This document shows, one piece after another, positions 17,781-25,683 of a stretch of DNA of 52,372 nt; positions within the stretch are counted from its first letter, which is position 1; each line of letters starts with the position of its first letter. The stretch is from Roseburia sp. 1XD42-69 (GTDB lineage Bacteria; Bacillota; Clostridia; Lachnospirales; Lachnospiraceae). The notes beneath the pieces were generated by a model. The model was given only the letters and a program-made list of their open reading frames with translations. It was not told the DNA's origin and made no database searches. Made by a program: the position numbers and the translations under genes. The stretch covers positions 1-52,372 of the forward strand of contig NZ_RAZG01000024.1 in the NCBI RefSeq assembly GCF_003612565.1, written 5' to 3'.

Positions 17781-19047
17781 TGTCCAATACTTCCAGTGCT
17801 TTTAATACCTGATTATCCTGCATTTCATCATAACCTTTTGTCCTGTCTCCCTGGTAATCAAATTCCAGTTCAACATCAGGCTCTATCCCTGTTCCATGAA
17901 TATTTTCTCCCTTGGGGGTAAAATACTTTGCCGTGGTTAATTTTATGGCATCACCGTCGCTTAAGGGATATATGGTCTGCACAACGCCTTTTCCATAGGT
18001 GGTAGTGCCGATTAGGGTTCCATACTCAAAATCACGGATTGCCCCTGCTAAGATCTCTGAAGCGGAAGCGCTGTTCCCGTTCATCAGTACTGCCAGAGGG
18101 TAATCCATATAAGTATCTCCCTCGGAGGTAAACTCCTGCTTGCTGCCGTATTTATCCTGGGTGTAAACCACAGTCCCCTCCGGGAGAATGTCGTCTAAAA
18201 TTTTTGTCACGGAAGTCACCATTCCCCCTGGATTATCCCTGACATCTAAAATGACAGCCTCCATTCCCTGTCCTTTTAAGTCCTCCACCGCCTGTTCAAA
18301 CTGTTCCGCTGTGGGAGCCCCAAATTCCATGATATGGATATAGCCTTTGTTTCCCTCCAGCATTTTATACTCCACTGTGGGAAGGTCAATATTGGCCCGG
18401 GTCACTTCAAACTCCAGATAATCACTCTCCCCTTCCCGGTATATCTGCAGGTGCACACTGGTTCCCTCTTCCCCCCGGATATAGGTCACAAGCTCGGAGA
18501 GTTCCATGCTCACAGCCTCAATATCTTCCACCATCACAATAATGTCCCCCTCCAAAAGCCCTGCGGACTCTGCGGGAGATCCCTGATACACATGGTTAAT
18601 GCTCACCTGCATGGTATCCCTCTCCTGGGTAAGCCCAGCGCCGATTCCATAATAATTCTGGGTGGCAGTGATTTGTAAATCCTGGTATTCCTGCTTATTA
18701 TAATAGTCTGTATACTTGTCGTCCATGCCCTCCAGCAAACCGGAATACAACCCCTCTGCCAGTGTTTCGTTGTCCACATCCTCGTAAAAATAGAGATGGA
18801 TATACCCCGCCAGCTCATTAATTTTGGCCTGGACTTCCTTGGATAAAACTCCGACTCCGGCCTCCTCCTCTTTGGAAGGCGTTGTGATGTGAATGTTTTT
18901 TCCAAAGACAAACACCAGCACCAGGCTCAAAAGACAGAAAAAAGAAACTGTTCCCAGCACCCCTGCTGCCACGCCTTTTGAAAATCCGCTGGAAACCTTT
19001 TTTCCGCCTGTCTGCCCGTTTTCCCATTCCATTTGTTCCTGATCCAT
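17746..19047 (-). CDS. S41 family C-terminal processing protease (CtpA/CtpB type)
   Basis: A membrane-anchored serine protease of 433 residues. The N-terminal cytoplasmic stretch is followed by one transmembrane helix (about 29-49), a PDZ domain (about 130-205) and an S41 catalytic domain. The conserved DVRDNPGG (268-275), the NSASASE serine motif (325-331) and the partner lysine K353 in TYGKG are all present, so it should be active outside the membrane. It follows the M23 hydrolase gene of the ftsEX operon, and an S41 protease there could trim or degrade cell-wall enzymes. Confidence 0.92.
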   Translation of the reverse strand: MDQEQMEWENGQTGGKKVSSGFSKGVAAGVLGTVSFFCLLSLVLVFVFGKNIHITTPSKEEEAGVGVLSKEVQAKINELAGYIHLYFYEDVDNETLAEGLYSGLLEGMDDKYTDYYNKQEYQDLQITATQNYYGIGAGLTQERDTMQVSINHVYQGSPAESAGLLEGDIIVMVEDIEAVSMELSELVTYIRGEEGTSVHLQIYREGESDYLEFEVTRANIDLPTVEYKMLEGNKGYIHIMEFGAPTAEQFEQAVEDLKGQGMEAVILDVRDNPGGMVTSVTKILDDILPEGTVVYTQDKYGSKQEFTSEGDTYMDYPLAVLMNGNSASASEILAGAIRDFEYGTLIGTTTYGKGVVQTIYPLSDGDAIKLTTAKYFTPKGENIHGTGIEPDVELEFDYQGDRTKGYDEMQDNQVLKALEVLDNEIKNGKSKGN

Positions 19048-19119
19048 TTAAATTGTCCTCATTCTTTCTTCTCAAGCGCCTGGAAAAACTGAAAATCCTG
19101 AAATTCTTATGGCAAGAGA

Positions 19120-19144
19120 ATCCCTGCCGTATTCTGGCAGGGAT
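19120..19144 (-). terminator. Stem-loop between the M23 hydrolase and S41 protease genes
   Basis: ATCCCTGCC (19120-19128) and GGCAGGGAT (19136-19144) form a perfect 9-bp stem with a 7-nt loop. On the minus strand it is followed only by TTCTCTTG, so it may be a weak terminator, an attenuator or an RNA stabiliser rather than a full stop. Confidence 0.5.
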
Positions 19145-19173
19145 AAAATGTTGGTTTATCACTATTTTACGCT

Positions 19174-20526
19174 TTATCTGCTCAGATAATTCCAGGGACT
19201 CACATATGCACCATTTAAGGATACCCCAAAATGCAAATGATTTCCAGTAGAAATTCCTGTACTTCCCACTTTTGCCACCGTCTGCCCTCTTGTAACCTTT
19301 TCACCCTTGGAAACACACAGGGAAGATGCGTGCATGTAAACCGTATATAAACTTCCCCCGTGGTCTATCATAATGTAATTACCGCCGCCATTGCTGTAAC
19401 CAGAAAAAATCACTTCCCCGTCTGCCGCTGCCACAATGTCTGAGCCGTAGGGGGCGCCGATATCAATTCCCTTGTGATTGGAGGATGCCCCCGCCGTAGG
19501 TGACTGCCTGTTTCCGTAATCACTGGTAATCCTTGTACTTGCGGGGCATGGCCAGAGAAACGCTCCCCCGTTATAGGTATCCTCAGGTATCGGCTCTGGT
19601 TCCGGCACCGGTTCCGGCACCGGCTCTGGCTGTGCCTCTGGAGCCTGTGTATCTCCCTCCTGGGGCTCTGCCATTTCCTCTGTACCCCTCTCCTCTTCTT
19701 CCTGGGCTGCAGCAGCCGCTGCAGCAGCCTCCGCCTCTGCCCTGGCCTTTGCTTCCGCTTCCGCCTTTGCCCTGGCAGCCTTTTTGGCCTCCTCCGCTGC
19801 CCGGATCTGGGCAATCACTTCCTCCTGGGCAATAAGCTCTGCCTCAAAAACTTCTGCCTGGCTGCTGGCATCCTTGATATCCTGGTTCACAGCGGAAAGC
19901 TCCGACTCTTTTGCCATTAAAAGCACAGATACTGCCTGTTTGTTCTCCTCCACCTTTGCCTGCATCTGCTCTAATTCCGCTTTTTCCTGCTCTAAGGCTG
20001 TCTTTGCATCTTTTACCGTCACCTGGGTTTTTTGGTATTTCTCCAGCATCTCCCTGTCATATCTGGCAATCTGGCTGATATACTCCACTGCATTTAAAGC
20101 CTCGGAAATGCTCCGGGCAGACAAAATCTGCTGCACATAAGACCTGTCCCTGTTCTCATACATATAACGGATTCTGATTTTCATCATCTCGTACTGGGCT
20201 GCCGCATCTTCTTTTGCCTCCTCAAGCACTTTGGAGGTATCTGAAATCTCAAGATTCTTATCCTTTAACTTGCTCTCAAGGTTGGTGATATCCGTTGATA
20301 TCTTTGTAAGCTGGGCGTCCAACATTTTTACTTTATCCTGGATGTTGCTCTTAGAGCCCTTTAAATCCTCAATAAGAGCCTGAGCCTCATTCAGGGCATC
20401 CTCTAACTTTTCCTTTTCCTCCTGGGCCTCTTTCAGGGAAGCTCCCTGTACAAGGGGCAGGGGGGTACATGCCAGTATCAGCGCCAAGGCGATTCCTGTT
20501 ATTTTTTTCAATCTACCGCTGTGCAT
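19174..20526 (-). CDS. Secreted coiled-coil M23 peptidase (FtsEX-coupled hydrolase type)
   Basis: The 450-residue protein has a signal peptide (cut probably after VQGAS, about 29), a long coiled-coil region (about 30-250), an Ala/Glu-rich stretch and a Pro-Glu linker (about 275-305), then a C-terminal M23 LytM domain (about 335-450) with NHKGIDIGA and HLHFG (430-434). Both zinc motifs are intact, so active endopeptidase is expected. It lies 13 nt downstream of ftsX and has the coiled-coil layout of EnvC, PcsB and CwlO, which FtsEX activates. It is thus the probable FtsEX partner. Confidence 0.9.
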   Translation of the reverse strand: MHSGRLKKITGIALALILACTPLPLVQGASLKEAQEEKEKLEDALNEAQALIEDLKGSKSNIQDKVKMLDAQLTKISTDITNLESKLKDKNLEISDTSKVLEEAKEDAAAQYEMMKIRIRYMYENRDRSYVQQILSARSISEALNAVEYISQIARYDREMLEKYQKTQVTVKDAKTALEQEKAELEQMQAKVEENKQAVSVLLMAKESELSAVNQDIKDASSQAEVFEAELIAQEEVIAQIRAAEEAKKAARAKAEAEAKARAEAEAAAAAAAAQEEEERGTEEMAEPQEGDTQAPEAQPEPVPEPVPEPEPIPEDTYNGGAFLWPCPASTRITSDYGNRQSPTAGASSNHKGIDIGAPYGSDIVAAADGEVIFSGYSNGGGNYIMIDHGGSLYTVYMHASSLCVSKGEKVTRGQTVAKVGSTGISTGNHLHFGVSLNGAYVSPWNYLSR

Positions 20527-20539
20527 ACGATTTCTCCTG

Positions 20540-21448
20540 TTAAACTTTTAAATGTTTCCGAATGGTAATCCAACTGCCTAAAAATCCGATGCCCACTCCC
20601 AATACCAATCCCACAGGGACTAAGGTGTGGAATACTTTCTGGGCAGGAAGGAAGTTCAAGAGAGAACTTAAAAAACTAAACTTGTCCGATATGTAAAACA
20701 CAACCTTCCGGTAGAGAAAATAAAGGAGCGCCAAAGGCACGACAGAGCCAATTAGCCCAATCAAAACCCCTTCCACCACGAAAGGCGCCCGGACAAAATA
20801 ATCCGTGGCTCCGATTAACTTCATTATCCCAATCTCATCCTTGCGCACGGCAATACCTGTGGTCACCGTATTGCTAATCAAAAAGACCGCCACCAAAAGC
20901 AGTATGAGGATAATACCCACAGAAATATAGCCAATCAGACTGTTAAAATCTGTCAGTGTGCGGCCTGCCACTTCCGAATGGCGCACTTCCCTGACCCCGT
21001 CTAACCCTTCCAAAAAATCCACCAGCACAGGCTGCATAGATATATCGTTCATATAAATGGCGTAACTTGCAGAATTTGCCAGGGGATTATCGTCTGCAAA
21101 GCCTGCCGCTGCCTCCGCATTATCTCCGAAATAATCTCCTTTAAATTCTTCCCAGGCCTGCTCCGGGGATATAAATTCATATTCGGAGACCTCCACACGC
21201 TTTTTTATCTCCTGCCCTATCGCATCAATCTGTTCCTGGGTAATTCCCTCGTCAAACAAAACCGTCACCGCCATCCCGGACTCCGCCTCTTTCACCATAG
21301 CCTCAAAGTTTGTTACAATGGCAAAAAAAAGGCCGAAAAGAAAAATACAGGCCGACATGGTAGCCATGGACGCCAGGGAAAACATTTTGTTTCTCCAAAT
21401 ATTGGAAAAACCCTGTTTAATCGTATATCCTATTGAACTAATCCTCAT
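20540..21448 (-). CDS. ftsX: Cell division ABC transporter permease FtsX
   Basis: FtsX is the membrane half of FtsEX, which converts ATP hydrolysis into activation of extracytoplasmic peptidoglycan hydrolases. The 302-residue protein has one N-terminal helix (about 20-42), a large outer domain (about 45-165) and three C-terminal helices. I chose ATG 21448 because GGTGA lies 5 nt before it; the GTG at 21457 lies inside ftsE. The overlap with ftsE is 11 nt. Confidence 0.93.
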   Translation of the reverse strand: MRISSIGYTIKQGFSNIWRNKMFSLASMATMSACIFLFGLFFAIVTNFEAMVKEAESGMAVTVLFDEGITQEQIDAIGQEIKKRVEVSEYEFISPEQAWEEFKGDYFGDNAEAAAGFADDNPLANSASYAIYMNDISMQPVLVDFLEGLDGVREVRHSEVAGRTLTDFNSLIGYISVGIILILLLVAVFLISNTVTTGIAVRKDEIGIMKLIGATDYFVRAPFVVEGVLIGLIGSVVPLALLYFLYRKVVFYISDKFSFLSSLLNFLPAQKVFHTLVPVGLVLGVGIGFLGSWITIRKHLKV

Positions 21449-22118
21449 TGAAATCACCGTCTACGTCGGATATAACGACGCCTTTCTTCATGGTAATCAC
21501 CCGCTTATTCATGATTTTAACAATATCCATATTGTGGGTAACCACCACCACCGTTGTCCCCCGCTCGTTTATCTCCTCCAAAAGCTTCATAATTTCCCAG
21601 GCATTGTTGGCATCTAAATTTCCCGTAGGCTCATCTGCCAATAGAATCTTTGGCTGGTTCACAAGGGCCCTGGCTATGGCCACCCTCTGCTGCTCCCCGC
21701 CGGAGAGCTGTCTGGGATAGGACTTATACTTTGCAGCTAGTCCCACCATGGACAGCATCACAGGCACTTTTCGCTTTGATTCTCTCACGGATGCCCCGAT
21801 AACCCTCTGGGCAAAGGCCACGTTATCATAGACATTCCTGTCCTTTAACAGCCTGAAATCCTGGAAAACCACCCCTAAATTCCTGCGGAATTTTGGAATC
21901 TGTTTGTGGCGGATGGCGCCTAACCGCCTTCCGTCCACAATAATCGTTCCCTCTGTGGGCTCTAATTCCTTTAACAAAAGTTTAATCAGCGTGGACTTTC
22001 CAGAGCCGCTGTCCCCCACAATAAAGACAAACTCTCCGTCTGCAATTTCAAGATTTACATCATTTAACGCCGGCACCCCGGCACTGTATGCTTTGCTCAC
22101 ATTTTCCAGCTTTATCAT
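21438..22118 (-). CDS. ftsE: Cell division ATP-binding protein FtsE
   Basis: FtsE is the cytoplasmic ATPase of FtsEX. The 226 residues have Walker A GDSGSGKST (about 35-43), the ABC signature LSGGEQQR (about 138-145) and Walker B ILLADEPTGNLD. The conserved FQDFRLL after the Q-loop is typical of FtsE. It starts 50 nt after the upstream CdaR-type regulator stop, and may be transcribed with it. Confidence 0.94.
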   Translation of the reverse strand: MIKLENVSKAYSAGVPALNDVNLEIADGEFVFIVGDSGSGKSTLIKLLLKELEPTEGTIIVDGRRLGAIRHKQIPKFRRNLGVVFQDFRLLKDRNVYDNVAFAQRVIGASVRESKRKVPVMLSMVGLAAKYKSYPRQLSGGEQQRVAIARALVNQPKILLADEPTGNLDANNAWEIMKLLEEINERGTTVVVVTHNMDIVKIMNKRVITMKKGVVISDVDGDFNED

Positions 22119-22167
22119 GTATGCCTCCTAATCCTTACTAACCGCCGGAATATTTCCGGGCAATTCC

Positions 22168-23256
22168 TTAATAATCCAAGGACTCCATATACTTCATGTA
22201 CTTTACTACCATCAGGGCAATCTTAAAGGTGATGGCATCCTCAAAGACACGAAGGTCCAAATCCGTACTTTTTTGCAGTTTGTCCAATCGATATACCAAT
22301 GTATTTCTGTGAATGTACAACTGCCTGGACGTCTCGGACACATTTAAATTGTTCTCAAAAAACTTATTTATGGTGACAAGGGTCTCCTCATCAAAATCGT
22401 CCGGTGACTTGGAATCGAAAATTTCTTTGATAAACATTTTACACAAGGGTATGGGGAGCTGGTAAATCAGGCGCCCGATTCCCAGGGTGGAGTAAGCGAT
22501 GATATTTTTCTCCTCAAAGAAAATTTTACCCACGTCAAGGGCCATCCTGGCCTCCTTATAAGAGCGGGACACGTCTTTGATTTCCCCTACAATGGTCCCG
22601 TAAGCGATATGGATGTCGCGCTCCGCATCTCCCCGGAAGAGATTTAAAATCACTTCCGCCGTCTTATTTAAATCCTCGTAGTTTTCATTCTCAGAGAGTT
22701 CCTTTACCACAATAATACTCTTCTCATCCACCGCTGTGACAAAATCCTTTGACTTGCCCCCGTAAATGCCCCGTATTTTTTCCAGTTCATTTCCCTCTTT
22801 GTCACGGTTCAACTCAATAATATATACCACCCTGCGCACTTCCGTGTCAATATGAAGTTTTTTGGCCCGGTTGTAAATATCCACCAAAAGCAGGTTATCC
22901 AAAAGAAGATTCTTAATAAAGTTGTCCTTGTCAAACCTTTCTTTGTAGGCTACCAGAAGATTTTGTATCTGAAAACTGGCAATCTGCCCAACCATATACA
23001 CATCTTCACTGTCTCCCACGGCTAAAAGCACATATTCCAGCTGATGCTCATCAAACACTTTAAAAAACTGACAGCCGGAAATCACCTGGGAATCTGCCGG
23101 CGATGCAGCAAATGTCTCTGCCGGCTCCACAAAACGTTCTGCGTCGGGAAATGTGGCTGCAAGCACTTTCCCCTCTGTATCGATAATACATAAGTCAATT
23201 CTGGTAATTCCCTTCAGACCATCAATCGTGCTCTGCAGTATTTGATTTGATATCAT
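22168..23256 (-). CDS. CdaR/PucR-type transcriptional regulator
   Basis: The 362-residue protein has an N-terminal sensor-like region (about 1-130), a middle GGDEF-like CdaR region (about 135-270) and a C-terminal PucR-type HTH (about 300-360) containing NVSETSRQLYIHRNTLVYRLDK. CdaR-family regulators respond to small carboxylates in known cases, but the ligand here is unknown. The gene directly precedes ftsE, so it may control the division and cell-wall operon. Confidence 0.85.
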   Translation of the reverse strand: MISNQILQSTIDGLKGITRIDLCIIDTEGKVLAATFPDAERFVEPAETFAASPADSQVISGCQFFKVFDEHQLEYVLLAVGDSEDVYMVGQIASFQIQNLLVAYKERFDKDNFIKNLLLDNLLLVDIYNRAKKLHIDTEVRRVVYIIELNRDKEGNELEKIRGIYGGKSKDFVTAVDEKSIIVVKELSENENYEDLNKTAEVILNLFRGDAERDIHIAYGTIVGEIKDVSRSYKEARMALDVGKIFFEEKNIIAYSTLGIGRLIYQLPIPLCKMFIKEIFDSKSPDDFDEETLVTINKFFENNLNVSETSRQLYIHRNTLVYRLDKLQKSTDLDLRVFEDAITFKIALMVVKYMKYMESLDY

Positions 23257-23563
23257 AGCTTATTCTCCTTTTTGCCCCCCATACGGACCCCGAAATTTGG
23301 TATGCAGTCCGCAGACCGCTCTACACGGATATACAACTTTCACAATGAAGCCCCCGTAAATCTTCTATTGTAGATACACCTATCTGCTATTTTAAACTAA
23401 AATCACCAAAAAATAAAGAGGAAATACATATTTTTTTATGCACTTCCTCAATTTTTTTCATCTTTTTCTGTTCAATTCTTTTGTCTATTTTTCCTAGTAG
23501 TTTTTTTGTGAATCTATATACCACATCATGTGGTTTATAAAAAATCACCATACCAGATAGGCT
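23257..23563. other. Intergenic region, AT-rich
   Basis: The 307 bp hold no supported gene. The half near the regulator start may carry its promoter, but I cannot assign boxes with confidence. Near the yitT end there is a perfect inverted repeat at 23520-23534. Confidence 0.5.
23520..23534. repeat. Perfect inverted repeat, candidate operator
   Basis: ACCACAT-C-ATGTGGT is a perfect 7+1+7 palindrome. It lies about 30 bp past the yitT stop and about 265 bp before the regulator start. There is no T-run, so a terminator is unlikely; a dimeric repressor site is possible. Confidence 0.4.
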
Positions 23564-24427
23564 TTAACGCAAATTCGTCTCTATAAACCCCTCGCCGAAC
23601 ACTTCCCTGGCATCTGACACAATCACAAAGGCATCCGGGTCAAATTCCGCCACAATATCTTTCAATTCCACAATCTGTTTCCGCTCCACCACACAGTAAA
23701 GCACACATTTTTCCTGTCCGGAGTACATTCCCTTTGCAAAAAGCCCTGTCACCCCCCGGTCAAGACGCTCCATTATGGTTTTCGCCACATCCTCCGCCCG
23801 GGCAGTAATAATAAAAGCCGTCTTTGTGTACTTCATTCCCTCCATCAGGGCATCCGACATTTTTGAAGTGACAAAAATGGCCACAATTGCATAGAGCGCC
23901 GCCTGAATCCCAAAGACATAAAGCCCCGCAAAAACCACAAGGCCGTCAATCACCTGCATAATCTGCACAACGGAATAGTGCCGCATCTTTTTTTGCACCA
24001 GCACAGCTACCATATCCGTGCCCCCTGTGGTTGCCTTTGCCAAAAGCACAAGTCCCATGCCTATACCTGAAATCACCCCTCCAAAAATCGCAGCCAGGAT
24101 ATAATCCCCCTTTGCCAAATCCCCAAGGGGAATAATATACAGCCATGCGGAAAGCATAAGCGTGCCAAAGAGGGTCTTTCCGATAAAACGTTTCCCTTTT
24201 ACACGGTACGCAATGAGAAACACCGGCACATTCAAAACAATATTTGTTAACCACAGGGGAATCCTGCCCCCTGAAAGGCTCTTTACGATAATGGCGATGC
24301 CGGTAAATCCGCCTGTGACCAGCCCCACCGGGTCATAGAGCCACTGAATTCCCATGGCAACCATTGCTGTTCCCAAAAGCAGCAATAAGTAATCCACATA
24401 GTAAGGACGGTTACTATAGAGTTTCAT
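23564..24427 (-). CDS. YitT family membrane protein
   Basis: The 287-residue protein has about five membrane helices (DUF161 part, about 12-190) and a C-terminal soluble DUF2179 domain (about 205-287), the standard YitT arrangement. TGGTDMVA (about 135-142) is the conserved Gly-rich turn. The transported substrate of this family is not established. The start overlaps the TagA-like gene by 4 nt. Confidence 0.9.
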   Translation of the reverse strand: MKLYSNRPYYVDYLLLLLGTAMVAMGIQWLYDPVGLVTGGFTGIAIIVKSLSGGRIPLWLTNIVLNVPVFLIAYRVKGKRFIGKTLFGTLMLSAWLYIIPLGDLAKGDYILAAIFGGVISGIGMGLVLLAKATTGGTDMVAVLVQKKMRHYSVVQIMQVIDGLVVFAGLYVFGIQAALYAIVAIFVTSKMSDALMEGMKYTKTAFIITARAEDVAKTIMERLDRGVTGLFAKGMYSGQEKCVLYCVVERKQIVELKDIVAEFDPDAFVIVSDAREVFGEGFIETNLR

Positions 24428-25113
24428 TTTTTCTTTTCCTGACTTTCTTTTTCATATTTCTGCACTGCATGGTAAAGTTTCCCACGCAGGGCCAGACTTT
24501 TCACATGGCTTCCAATGGCGATTCCCTCTGGTTTCCGATTGTACCCCGGACAGAGGCCAAGCCATATGCTTAAACTTAGTTTGTCCTTATGTTCTAAAAT
24601 AAATTCTTCTTCATAAGGGGAAGTCATTGCAGAAATCACCATATCCGGCGTGGTGCTGTTAATCTCATTTACAATGGCGTCCAAATCCCCGCCGCACTCC
24701 TCAAGGGCATAGCTGCCCTCTATTTTAAACCTTTCACTCTCACCCTGAAAGAAATCCTGCATTTTATCCACTTCCGCCCTGGTCATGGCCAGAAGAAATA
24801 CACGTTTTTGATTTCTCACCACCCGACGGATCATTTCATATAAAAATTCATTGTTCCTGATTTCCCGAATCCGCTGCACAGATGCCTGCTCTTTTCCTCC
24901 CAGCAGCTCTTTATCTCCAATCAGAGTTAAATCCGCCTGCCTGAGGCAGTCCCTGATGCTTGGATTTGTCTCTGACAGCAAAATCTTTTCCACCGTAACT
25001 GTCTCTATAATATTTAACGCCGAACTGCTCAAAAAAGTATCTAACTGCAGCAGGGCCTCCCTCACTGTATAATTGTCAATACTTATTCCCAATACTTCTA
25101 TTTTCTTAACCAT
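24424..25113 (-). CDS. WecG/TagA/CpsF family glycosyltransferase-like protein
   Basis: The 229 residues open with GISIDNYTVREAL, the usual N-terminal motif of TagA/WecG proteins, which transfer ManNAc or related sugars to lipid-linked intermediates. Two conserved active-site positions look altered: the Asn-Pro after the first strand is VEK here, and the usual PDG motif reads IGDKE. It may be a divergent or inactive family member. It overlaps yitT by 4 nt. A promoter is at 25168-25196. Confidence 0.75.
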   Translation of the reverse strand: MVKKIEVLGISIDNYTVREALLQLDTFLSSSALNIIETVTVEKILLSETNPSIRDCLRQADLTLIGDKELLGGKEQASVQRIREIRNNEFLYEMIRRVVRNQKRVFLLAMTRAEVDKMQDFFQGESERFKIEGSYALEECGGDLDAIVNEINSTTPDMVISAMTSPYEEEFILEHKDKLSLSIWLGLCPGYNRKPEGIAIGSHVKSLALRGKLYHAVQKYEKESQEKKK

Positions 25114-25167
25114 ATATTCCCTTATCCATCAGTTTTTCCACTCTATATATTTCCAGATACATGCAGT

Positions 25168-25196
25168 AGTATATCAAAAAGCCTGGGGTTTTTCAA
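25168..25196 (-). promoter_or_regulatory. Promoter of the tagA-like/yitT genes
   Basis: On the minus strand, -35 TTGAAA (25191-25196), a 17-nt spacer and -10 TATACT (25168-25173), about 55 nt before the start codon. Confidence 0.7.
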
Positions 25197-25424
25197 CACA
25201 AAGGTTTTACAAATGTTTTTCCCCCAGAGAAATGACAAATTTCTACAATTCTTACTATTTTCTACAAAATTTCCTTATTTTCGCACAATTTCCTTTATAT
25301 TTTCACATTTGAAATGTCAACATATTTTCCGCTTTTTTTTCAAGACCCGTCAAGTTTATTGTAAACTGACAAAACGCCCGTTCTTATTTTACCCCACTTA
25401 TACCCTATTATTTATGTACTTTTT

Positions 25425-25525
25425 TGTGGATAAAGTGGATAACTTCGTGTATAACTGCTTTTTTTCGATAATCTCAATATTTTCTATGTGGATAACTTTG
25501 GGTTTTTATCCACCGGTTATCCTCG
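25425..25525. promoter_or_regulatory. Cluster of DnaA-box-like 9-mers
   Basis: Matches to TTATCCACA: perfect on the minus strand at 25425-25433 and 25487-25495, one mismatch at 25434-25442 (minus) and 25506-25514 (plus), weaker at 25446-25454 and 25517-25525. No dnaA gene or strand switch is nearby. Confidence 0.6.
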
Positions 25526-25636
25526 ACCTTTTTCGACACCATTCTGATTTTGTGCATTATGTATAACCATATCTTTTTCCCAGGCTTCACCGGTTTTCCA
25601 AAATGAAACTTTGGCTGCAAAATTCTATTTTTCCGC

Positions 25637-25671
25637 AAAAAAAGAGAGCATGTCCTGCATACTCTCTTTTT
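25637..25671 (-). terminator. Terminator of the NlpC/P60 gene
   Basis: AAAGAGAG (25641-25648) pairs with CTCTCTTT (25662-25669), extended by flanking A/T pairs. On the minus strand the stem is followed by a seven-T run, 13 nt after the stop codon. Confidence 0.85.
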
Positions 25672-25683
25672 ATTAGAATTCTG

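Larger units (their letters stand above)
25114..25683. other. 570-bp AT-rich gene-free region
   Basis: The region contains, from the tagA-like side, a promoter (25168-25196), a very AT-rich stretch (about 25200-25345), an imperfect inverted repeat (about 25350-25371), a cluster of DnaA-box-like 9-mers (25425-25525) and the NlpC/P60 gene terminator (25637-25671). The open frames here are low-complexity and lack an RBS, so I reject them. Confidence 0.6.

Noticed and set aside
19533-19835. Pro-rich plus-strand frame
   Set aside because: Mirror of the Ala/Glu/Pro linker codons of the M23 peptidase.
25213-25566. Plus-strand open frame of 117 codons in the gene-free region
   Set aside because: Phe/Leu-rich translation of AT-rich DNA, no RBS, overlaps the DnaA-box cluster.
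25114-25683. Chromosomal origin oriC
   Set aside because: No dnaA or dnaN nearby and no change of gene orientation across the region; a secondary DnaA-box cluster fits better.
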